From: Muraenolepis orangiensis
Lineage: Eukaryota; Chordata; Actinopteri; Gadiformes; Muraenolepididae
Assembly (NCBI GenBank): GCA_027704905.1
Contig: CM051019.1
Span: forward strand, 57,405-121,404
Length of the DNA: 64,000 nucleotides
Reading direction: 5' to 3'
Made by a program: the position numbers and the translations under genes. Every line of letters begins with the position of its first letter. Position 1 is the first letter of the stretch. The notes under the pieces were generated by a model. That model ran no database searches. It was given only the letters and a program-made list of their open reading frames with translations, and was not told the origin of the DNA. Positions 30,915 to 39,909 of the stretch are shown in pieces.

Positions 30915-33594
30915 AAAACAAGGAAAACAGGGCCCGCCCAGAGGGTCAGGGTTTTTGTGCAGTACGGGGGTTACTCAGCCAATGGGGATCACATCCAGGT
31001 GAAGGGATCCCACATGGTCTAAGAAGGGTTGCCAGATTTTAGAAAATTGAACATTAGGGCTACGAAGAGAGTATTTAATTTTCCCTAATTTTACAAATAA
31101 CAGGGCGTCCTTTATCCAACGGGTATGAGAGGGAGGACTGGGGTTCTTCCAGTGCAAGTAATGTGAGAAAAGCCACAAGTTCAACAAAATAGGATTGCAG
31201 TGAGTGGGGAGTGGGCAGGACACCAAACAAGCGTACCAGGTGTTTCCCATCATAATCAGGACGGCTGAGGCCAATGAACACCTGGGATCTTCCCTACTTA
31301 AGGCTGTTGAAGACCGACGTCGGTGCTAGACCACGTAACCTATCCTACCCTACCCTGTTGTGTTTTTGATTGTGGAGATTTTTCAGTAAAGACATTTTCC
31401 ATTGTTTTGGTTGTCCTGTGTCTCTTCTTCTGGGTTCTCTGGCACATTTGGCTCGCCGGTCTCGTTGGGTCTTAACAAATGTGCATGAGCTTTCATGAGC
31501 TGCATGAAACATCCTCAATCTGCAGCCATGGTGGTGGTGGACTGTTAAGACAGCACCAGTGCAAAACAGACTGAATGTTTGCAGCCCAGTAGTACATTTA
31601 AAAGTTAGGTAGTGCTAGACCCCCTAATTCTTTGGGTTTTTGAAGAATGTCCTTTTGAATTCTGCTTTTTTTTTGGTTCCATATAAACTGAGAGAACGCA
31701 CTATCGAGAGAATGGAAGAAATGTTTTGCGATAAAAACATGAATGCATTGAAATAGATGCAAGAAATTTGGGAAGCACATTCATTTGAATTCAATTGATC
31801 CTGTCAGTAAGAGACAGAGGTATTAGAGACCAATGTTTGAAGTCTTGAGTCAGTCGAGCCATCTTTAAATGTAAAATGGAAATTACATTTAAACAAATCT
31901 GAATACATCTATCCATCCCAAACATCTAAAGATTTCCAGAGATGCCTTAAACTGCAAATTTGACAGAGGATATGCTGTAGCTGCAGCATTAATAGGCATG
32001 AGTTCACTTTTTGAAGATTCAATTTATTACCCGAAATTTGCCCAAACTCCATCAGCAAGGATAACACTAGAGGGATAGATATAAACAACAAAAGATCATC
32101 AGCGTACAAGGACATTTAATGCTCAGTTCCGGTGTATCCAAAGATGAGGGTGAATTTAATATATCAAATAGTCGTCTGACGTTGTGGAAAGAGTGTCTAT
32201 CTTTCACAAACCCTGTTTGGTCTGTGAAAAGAATAGTCTCCAGAACAGACTCTAAATGTCTTGCTAACATTTTAGATAATAGCTTGAGATCTGCACAAAG
32301 CAAAGAGATAGGGTGAAAATGACTGCAAAGAAGGGGATCCTTGTGCTTTTTAATATAAGGGAGATAGTGGCCTGACGTAATGTAGGGGGGAGTGTACCAG
32401 ATTGTAACGATTTGTTGAACATGTTTAGCAGCAGTGGGGATAGTTTACCAGAAAATGTCTTTCGGCAGGGAAGCCATCAAGTTCCCCAGCTGTAAAGGGT
32501 GCATCCAATCCCGAAGATGTTTCAGAGTCAATGGAAAGGATGTTTAAGGACCTAAAAAAGTTATCATTATATATTATATATTGTGTCTCATCAGATGAGC
32601 CATCAGAGGTATATAATACAGAATAAAAGTCCAGGGAGGGAGAAGAAAAAGTTCTTAAAGAAGTTCTCATTGTCCAAGTTTGGACCATACACGTTTGCCA
32701 AAGTCAGATTATTGCTACCGATCCTCCCCGTAATATTAATAGAGCGCCCGTTGGGGTCTGATATGACCTTGGACACAGAGAATGGGACTGATTTATGGAC
32801 AAGAATTGCAACCACACGAGCCTTACATGAAAATGAAGATTGAAAGAGCTGGCCTACCCACCCCCTGCAAAGTTTGAGGTGGTCTGATGGCTTGAGGTGA
32901 GTTTCCTGTAAGAAGGCAATTTTAGCGTTCAATTGTTTTGAATGGTTTATCACCTTGTTACGCTTTACAGGAGAATTCAGCCCTCTGACATTCCAACTAG
33001 TGAATCTCAAAGCACCCCCTGGTGGTGTCAAGGTGTTAGAGCCTAGCATAAAGTGATACTTGGAGGCCTGGGCAGGTGCCGTACACATGTGCTGGGCATG
33101 TGCTGTACACATCCCCTTGACTGGCACCCACTGCACCCAATCTAGCAGCACAGAGAGAGAGAGTACCCGAGCAGGCCCATGTAGAGTAGCAAAAGCAGCA
33201 CACACTTAAAACACATAAAAAACATGAAAAAAAAGATCATAAAAAACATTAAACACACAAACCTCCCCCCACTCCTTCCCTCCCCTTAACCCAAACCCCA
33301 AACCAGTTGTTGTAAATGACAGCAACAAACAAACCTCTGATACACTGATCAGCATATCTTCATACTTCATAATCCTTTCGCTCTATTCCCACATTATGTT
33401 GATCAACTTCAGAACAACAGGTAATATCTTGTGTAACGCATTGAAACATTTGCAACAGGGATGTATGCAGGGTTTTATTATTATATATTAAGGCATTTAG
33501 GCCTATCCACAGTAGTCTTTCACACATAAAGTCTACCTCATTAGACAGTATTGACCTTGCAACAGAACATTGGTGCAAAAATATATACATCCAA
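30915..33594 (-). pseudogene. L1/Tx1-type LINE remnant, minus strand
   Basis: On minus, an endonuclease is readable at about 32690-33010 (TSWNVRGLNSPVKRN, AFLQETHL, LANVYGPN). RT fragments follow at 31900-32320 (KMLARHLESVL, DQTGFVKDRHS, SLYADDLLLFIS). C-terminal pieces lie at about 31600-31780 (SAFSQFIWNQKKSRIQKDIL, PKELGGLALPNF) and 30985-31145 (RWIKDALLFVKLGKIKYSL). The order and the QETH/YADDLLLF motifs identify the L1 group. Deletions, stops and frameshifts are throughout. Sequence at 33210-33594 may be its 5' part, but I cannot confirm a domain there. The other array unit keeps only the 3' end (37950-38080). Confidence 0.75.
31195..31478 (+). mobile_element. Possible solo LTR inside the L1 remnant
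   Basis: Contains a CTTCCCTACTTAAGGCTG promoter-like block and TTTTTCAGTAAAGACATTTTC, and ends CGTTGGGTCTTAACA, an LTR-like order. It splits L1 coding pieces. The left boundary is uncertain and no duplication was found. Confidence 0.3.
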
Positions 33595-33813
33595 AAAGGG
33601 AGGGGTGAAGCAATAGAGTGGTGTGATGCTGGAATCACAACAAACATGGCTGACTTTCGGTTTTCCGGTCGTATTTCAATTGGATTTGACGTCACTTGCA
33701 AGTCAAGAATGTGCAGCCGTCTGCAAGGCGAGTGCGCAGGGACCGTCTATAAAGTGCAACGCCCGAAAATAGATACAAATAAAAATATTTATCATCTTCA
33801 TTCTTATACAATG
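33595..33813. other. Array spacer shared with 38095-38312
   Basis: No gene. GGGAGGGGTGAAGCAATAGA and onward is repeated almost exactly in the second array unit. Confidence 0.7.
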
Positions 33814-34115
33814 TAGTGTCAAAATAACCTCACACATCATCTGTCTCCTGTTGATCATACCACATTACTATTTTAGAAAAATGTTCTTTTGCATAATTTT
33901 GTTAAATATATTTTTAGACAATAATTCAATAACGTTATTCTTATGCAATCTAGTGTCACCAAAATCACCTCACACACCAATGATCTCATAATGGTCTTAC
34001 TACAACTCTTATTTAGGAAAAATGTGCTTTTGCATAATTTTGGTGAATATATTTTGCGAAAAAACTATATTTTTATGCAATGTAGCGTCACTTAAATCAC
34101 CTCACAAAGAGATGA
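33814..34115 (+). repeat. 132-141-bp satellite, three units (B-C spacer)
   Basis: Units start at TAGTGTCA/TAGCGTCA (33814, 33951, 34083) and share CACCTCACA and GCTTTTGCATAATTTTG blocks. The homologous array at 38313-38755 has four units (38313, 38450, 38591, 38723). Confidence 0.85.
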
Positions 34116-34323
34116 TTTAAGTGGTATGTGTCGAGTGTCGTGTGATCGAGTGTCGTGCCAAACCTCACTGTTTAGTTGTACTGCACGTGCGTAGTGACAT
34201 GAACAGAAATGGTAAGGCCGCCTCGCACCACCCCCCCGCGGACCGCACAGTGACCGGCTAAGCTCCAGCCCGTGGCGAGCGGGGGAAAGTGCCGACTCTC
34301 TGCCGAGTCTAAAGGCATCCTGG

Positions 34324-35012
34324 GTAATCCTGCCAGCGTCTTAAAGTTTAAGCCATGCATGTATAAGTCCACACGGCTGGAACAGTGAATGGCTCATTAA
34401 ATCAGTTATGGTTCCTTTGATCGCTCAGCCCCTACTTTGATAACTGTGGCAATTCTAGAGCTCATACATGTAAACGAGCGCTGACCTTTGGGGATGCGTG
34501 CATTTATCAGACCTAAAACCCGCACGGGGTGCTGCCGCGTGGTGGCCCCCGGCCTGTTTGGTGACTCTAGATATCCTTGGGTCGATCGCTTGCCCTCGCG
34601 GTGGCGACGTCTCATTCGAATGTCTGCCCTATCAACTTTCGATGGTACTCTACGTGCCTACCATGGTGACCACGGGTAACGGGGAATCAGGGTTCGATTC
34701 CGGAGAGGGAGCCTGAGAAATGGCTACCACATCCAAGGAAGGCAGCAGGCGTGCAAATTACCCTTTCACGACACGTGGAGGTAGTGACGAAAAATAAAAA
34801 TACAGGACTCTTTCGAGGCCCTGTAATTTGAATGAGTGTACTTTAAATCCTTGGGCGAGTACCAATTGGAGGGCAAGTCTGGTGCCAGCAGCCGCAGCAA
34901 TTCCAGCTCCAATAGCGTATCTTAAAGTTGCTGCAGTTAAAAACCTCATAGTTGGATCTCGGGGCCGGGCTGACGGTCCGCCGAAAGGCGTGTCACCGAC
35001 TGTGTCAGTCCC
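34324..35012 (+). pseudogene. Truncated 18S rRNA pseudogene (copy 1)
   Basis: Matches the 5' ~600 nucleotides of eukaryotic small-subunit rRNA: TTAAGCCATGCATG, ATGGCTCATTAAATCAGTTA, TTCGAATGTCTGCCCTATCA, ACGGGTAACGGGGAATCAGG, GAGCCTGAGAAATGGCTACC, GCCAGCAGCCGC and TAGTTGGATCTCGG. It is not functional. The 5' end is cut, the conserved GCAGCCGCGGTAATTCC reads GCAGCCGCAGCAATTCC, several other invariant bases differ, and it stops before the central domain, where a retroelement integrase fragment takes over. Copy 2 is 38955-39643. Confidence 0.85.
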
Positions 35013-35160
35013 TTCAGCGTGGGAGCCTAGTGTTTTGTTACGGGGGATATTTCTGAGGTTCAGGAGATTGAGGAAGACGTCAGTCCCATCTCTGTGAGAT
35101 TTCTCCATCAGCTGCTTGGCGCTGCGGACCGCTCTCTCCGCAAGTCCGTTGGTCCGGTGC
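35013..35160 (-). pseudogene. LTR-element integrase fragment fused to the 18S pseudogene (copy 1)
   Basis: Read on minus it encodes RTNGLAERAVRSAKQLMEKS and LNLLNLRNIPRNKTLGSHAE, matching the integrase-core end of Gypsy-type elements (the NGxAERAV glutamate block). It abuts the 18S fragment with no spacer and is copied at 39644-39791. Confidence 0.7.
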
Positions 35161-35345
35161 GTGCTGCTACCACTACGGTCACTTTATTTGTATTTGTATT
35201 ATAATTATTTATAATACGTTTTACTTCTAATGTTATTGTTGTAAATAATTCATGCTGCGGGAGTGAATGGGGAGTAAGAATTCAATTGTACTTAAAATAG
35301 ATTGTATTTCCAAAATAAAGTTACATTTTTACAACTAAATATTGT
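35161..35345 (+). mobile_element. LINE 3' tail fragment (C unit)
   Basis: GTCACTTTATTTGTATTTGT ... TTCATGCTGCGGGAGTGAAT, the same tail as 15430-15560. This uninterrupted version is the empty site for the LINE inserted at 39910. Confidence 0.65.
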
Positions 35346-35848
35346 TGAAATGTCCATCTGGGAAACAAAGCAGTTCCCGTCATTGGACAATTCAACATAC
35401 ATACCATAAGTATGGATGTATATAAAAGCATCTTTCTTTCCAGCCTAAATATCTAATTTCCCATTAATGAATCATTTGCCTAAATTATAATTATGTACAC
35501 TCTCAATTTAAAGTAATTATATTTGCATGGATCTTCCAGCTGAAAAGGATCCCGACCCCCCACCCGATAGGCCTATACCCAAACCTTACATGTACAATGT
35601 CACTGTGGCTCATTAGTGACTCATTCCAAAGAAACCTCATTCCTAAATGTCCCCAAATTAGTGTAAATACACTGCGCTCCCATTGCAAACAATAGAAAAA
35701 AAGAATGTCCGAGGCAGTCAATTCATGATAAAAGCTTTATTGTGAGGCCGATCCACTTCCACTCTCTACATGCTACATGAAGGGAAGCGGCACATTTAGT
35801 AGGTTCCTGGTATGTGGTTGACGTTTTAGTCCACAGGTTATGAAGGGT

Positions 35849-36592
35849 TCAGTTGCAGAGGTCAGACGAACAGCAGGAGACAGACATGAGGTGTGGCTGA
35901 GACTGCAGAAGGTGGCAATCCGACTGCTTCATGCAACGTTTGAAGTAATCTGGTCCTGAGATGAAGTAAAAAAAATAGACAGTAAATATGATTAGAAGAA
36001 TGACAGTCATAATAATCATAGTATAACAGGTACATTTACATTTGACATTTAGGGCATTTGGCAGACGCCAAAAAAGGTATCACACATATCATGGACATGT
36101 GACAGTGGGAGAAATCTACAAATGTGAATACTTCCATACATTTGGGGTGAGACTAGGGAGTATGCACCAGGGCACGGGAAGTAGACTTATCTTCACTCCA
36201 TTAGTCCACTACCCGTGTACCTGGTACAGACCCATAATAAGTGTTATGAGAACTGTACTCAGAACTGTACACACGTCAAACTGTACACAACGTACAAACT
36301 GTGCACCGAACTGTACACCACGGGGGTCACTCACAAAACACTATGTTTCTCGAGGTGGGGAAGGGGTCTAACACAGAGGACTTCCAACAACGGTATGTAA
36401 GGTGAAACAAACACAAAGAAAGCAAACCCAAAGCACCGACAAGCTGAAACGGAGGAACTTAATAAGTAGAAAAAGACAACACATGCGTACAGAAGTAAGA
36501 GTAATCAGCACACAGTCATCCAACAAGAGCAGGAAAAACCAGGAGGCAGCTAGAGAAGTGCCATGACTTTGGCCTTTGAACCAGACGCTAGC

Positions 36593-36674
<82 letters not shown>

Positions 36675-36939
36675 CACGCATAGGAGGCAGGAAAAACACG
36701 CGGGCGCACACGTCGCTGGATCCACTGCACGTCTCCACCGTGTTGCGACAGCCTCTATTGATACAGTGGTTGCACCTCAGAGCTTCTCCTGTGGATGAAG
36801 ACGTGTACATTAGATGTTAGGTGTGTTGTTGCTGGTATCCCTTTGTGTGTCATTAAAATTGAGCCGTTCGGGTGTGTGAGGTCTACTCACCAAAGCTGAA
36901 GGCCACCGCAAGCACCAGAACAACCGCTAAAGTCTTCAT
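35849..36939 (-). CDS. LU gene C: A-type three-finger protein with gap-adjacent promoter
   Basis: Coding exons on minus: 36939-36891, 36788-36678 and 35955-35849. Splice sites and lengths are as in A, giving an 88-residue secreted ten-cysteine LU protein. Exons 1 and 2 are identical to gene A. Exon 3 differs by one base, CGC to CAC, changing an arginine to the histidine found in gene B. Immediately 5' of exon 1 is a 100-N gap. Beyond it the sequence is B-type, so the gene may be a recombinant with an A-type body and a B-type promoter, or the gap may hide a missing unit. The coding exons are intact. Confidence 0.8.
36597..36671 (+). repeat. (TG)n abutting exon 2 donor, gene C
   Basis: 75 bp. 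Same position relative to the donor as in the other genes. Confidence 0.95.
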
Positions 36940-36952
36940 CTTACTCGTCTGT

Positions 36953-37052
36953 NNNNNNNNNNNNNNNNNNNNNNNNNNNNNNNNNNNNNNNNNNNNNNNN
37001 NNNNNNNNNNNNNNNNNNNNNNNNNNNNNNNNNNNNNNNNNNNNNNNNNNNN
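36953..37052. other. Assembly gap, 100 N
   Basis: Exactly 100 N, usually a placeholder for unknown size. The left flank is gene C exon 1 (5'UTR just begun). The right flank matches gene B's promoter upstream of its TATA box. In gene B these two points are about 91 bp apart. Confidence 0.95.
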
Positions 37053-37732
37053 TAAATGTTGCGACATTTGGGGAACACCACACATGTAGTAATTCCCGCA
37101 ACACATCACAAACAGGGAAGGGAGCAAAGTTCAGTAAAGTTGGCAAGATATTCACACATTCATCACATATGCCCACACAACACATATGCTCACACAACAA
37201 ACATCCAATATTCAGATGATTACACCAAACGGAGTGGGCCAGAAAAGGTCAGGTACAAGAAAAAGGTTGATATATGTGGTTTCAACCCATGAATTCTCAG
37301 AGGATTTTAGTTATTTACTGGCTGTTGAGTATCCTGATATAGCGAATTATCTGGTGCTACAGACCTCATGGGCAACAATGCAACAATGCATATTAATTGA
37401 TTTAACCTATTTATCCTCTTAATCACCCGATCATTTATTTGAGCAGCTGAAGCATCAACGTTAACCCTTGCTGAAACCTGGCCCCGTGTTTTCAGTAGGC
37501 GCCCAGTCAGGATTGTTTCTGTCATTTTTTATTATATATGATTTATTTGTACACACACACAAAAAAACACACAAACATAAACCCTTACACTTGTGACTGA
37601 GTAAAAGGGAGTCAAATATACATTCTACCATTCTGTAAATTGAGGTAGGCATTGGCAAGTAAAGTGATAGACGAGGGTTATATCAACAACACAATACAAA
37701 CAAACAAAAAGCCCCCAAAAAATACAATAAAA
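37053..37732. other. B-type upstream flank with unrecognised insert
   Basis: 37053-37145 matches 30422-30513 (TAAATGTTGCGACATTTGGG). About 37150-37730 is mostly absent from the B flank (CACAACACATATGCTCACAC, then AT-rich sequence). No gene or known element is recognised in it. Confidence 0.6.
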
Positions 37733-38080
37733 TATGCATACAGTGTGTACCAGACATTTTAAGGCAGTAAACTACTCGACATATGTGCTAGGCAGTGACC
37801 TGCTCTTTTTATTGTTTATTTTATTGTATATATTATTTTTCATTTTGATGGTGTTTTTGAGATTTATACTGCGGGAGGGAATGGGGAGTAAGCATGCCTA
37901 TGTACTTGTTACAAATGGCCAGTAAAAATCTTGTATCTTGTATCAGTGGAGGGAAAACAAGGAAAACAGGGCCCGCCCAGAGGGTCAGGGTTTTTGTGCA
38001 GTACGGGGGTTACTCAGCCAATGGGGACCACATCCAGGTGAAGGGATCCCACATGGTCTAAGAAGGGTTGCCCGACTTCA
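37733..38080. mobile_element. LINE tail plus L1 3' scrap (second unit)
   Basis: 37733-37948 repeats the LINE tail of 30690-30905. 37950-38080 repeats the 3' end of the L1 remnant up to AGAAGGGTTGCC, then jumps straight to the spacer. The L1 body present at 31030-33594 is deleted here. Confidence 0.65.
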
Positions 38081-38094
38081 GAACACCCCTCCCC

Positions 38095-38312
38095 CAGGGA
38101 GGGGTGAAGCAATAGAGTGGTGTGATGCTGGAATCACAACAAACATGGCTGACTTTCGGTTTTCCGGTCGTATTTCAATTGGATTTGACGTCACTTGCAA
38201 GTCAAGAATGTGCAGCCGGCTGCAAGGCGAGTGCGCAGGGACCGTCTATAAAGTGCAACGCCCGAAAATAGATACAAATAAAAATATTTATCATCTTCAT
38301 TCTTATACAATG
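38095..38312. other. Array spacer (copy of 33595-33813)
   Basis: No gene; near-identical repeat of the B-C spacer. Confidence 0.7.
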
Positions 38313-38755
38313 TAGTGTCAAAATAACCTCACACATCATCTGTCTCCTGTTGATCATACCACATTACTATTTTAGAAAAATGTTCTTTTGCATAATTTTG
38401 TTAAATATATTTTTAGAAAATAATTCAATAACGTTATTCTTATGCAATCTAGTGTCACCAAAATCACCTCACACACCAATGATCTCATAATGGTCTTACT
38501 ACAACTCTTATTTAGGAAAAATGTGCTTTTGCATAATTTTGGTGAATATACTTTGTGAACAATTTTCAATAACTTTATTTTTATGCTATGTAGCATCACT
38601 TAAATCCCCTCAAATATCAATGGTCTCATGTTTGTCTTACTACAACTCTTAATTAGGAACTATTTGCTTTTCCATAATTTTGGTGAATATATTTTGTGAA
38701 AAAACTATATTTTTATGCAATGTAGCGTCACTTAAATCACCTCACAAAGAGATGA
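38313..38755 (+). repeat. 132-141-bp satellite, four units (C-D spacer)
   Basis: Unit starts at 38313, 38450, 38591 and 38723. It has one more unit than the sister array at 33814. Confidence 0.85.
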
Positions 38756-38954
38756 TTTAAGTGGTATGTGTCGAGTGTCGTGTGATCGAGTGTCGTGCCA
38801 AACCTCACTGTTTAGTTGTACTGCACATGCGTAGTGACATGAACAGAACACTGTACGGTCCGCCCATCGCGGACCGCACAGTGACCGGCTAAGCTCCAGC
38901 CCGTGGCGAGCGGGGGAAAGTGCCGACTCTCTGCCGAGTCTAAAGGCATCCTGG

Positions 38955-39643
38955 GTAATCCTGCCAGCGTCTTAAAGTTTAAGCCATGCATGTATAAGTC
39001 CACACGGCTGGAACAGTGAATGGCTCATTAAATCAGTTATGGTTCCTTTGATCGCTCAGCCCCTACTTTGATAACTGTGGCAATTCTAGAGCTCATACAT
39101 GTAAACGAGCGCTGACCTTTGGGGATGCGTGCATTTATCAGACCTAAAACCCGCACGGGGTGCTGCCGCGTGGTGGCCCCCGGCCTGTTTGGTGACTCTA
39201 GATATCCTTGGGTCGATCGCTTGCCCTCGCAGTGGCGACGTCTCATTCGAATGTCTGCCCTATCAACTTTCGATGGTACTCTACGTGCCTACCATGGTGA
39301 CCACGGGTAACGGGGAATCAGGGTTCGATTCCGGAGAGGGAGCCTGAGAAATGGCTACCACATCCAAGGAAGGCAGCAGGCGTGCAAATTACCCTTTCAC
39401 GACACGTGGAGGTAGTGACGAAAAATAAAAATACAGGACTCTTTCGAGGCCCTGTAATTGGAATGAGTGTACTTTAAATCCTTGGGCGAGTACCAATTGG
39501 AGGGCAAGTCTGGTGCCAGCAGCCGCAGCAATTCCAGCTCCAATAGCGTATCTTAAAGTTGCTGCAGTTAAAAACCTCATAGTTGGATCTCGGGGCCGGG
39601 CTGACGGTCCGCCGAAAGGCGTGTCACCGACTGTGTCAGTCCC
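38955..39643 (+). pseudogene. Truncated 18S rRNA pseudogene (copy 2)
   Basis: Offset 4631 from copy 1, with only a few base differences (for example CTCGCAGTGGCG against CTCGCGGTGGCG). Same truncation and same fusion to an integrase fragment, so both derive from one event followed by duplication. Confidence 0.85.
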
Positions 39644-39791
39644 TTCAGCGTGGGAGCCTAGTGTTTTGTTACGGGGGATATTTCTGAGGTTCAGGAGATT
39701 GAGGAAGACGTCAGTCCCATCTCTGTGAGATTTCTCCATCAGCTGCTTGGCGCTGCGGACCGCTCTCTCCGCAAGTCCGTTGGTCCGGTGC
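39644..39791 (-). pseudogene. LTR-element integrase fragment (copy 2)
   Basis: Same as 35013-35160, with NGLAERAVRSAKQLMEKS on minus. Confidence 0.7.
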
Positions 39792-39894
39792 GTGCTGCTA
39801 CCACTACGGTCACTTTATTTGTATTTGTATTAGAATTATTTATTAGTATTTTGAAGTTTTACTTCTAATGTTATTGTTGTAAATAATTCATGCT
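39792..39894 (+). mobile_element. LINE 3' tail, left part (split by LINE-2 copy)
   Basis: Matches 35161-35262 and ends TTCATGCT. The tail resumes at 43558 after the inserted LINE. Confidence 0.65.
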
Positions 39895-39909
39895 CAAATA
39901 ATTCCCGTC

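Noticed and set aside
34324..35012. Functional 18S rRNA gene
   Set aside because: Only the 5' third is present, invariant bases are changed, and it is joined to an integrase fragment.
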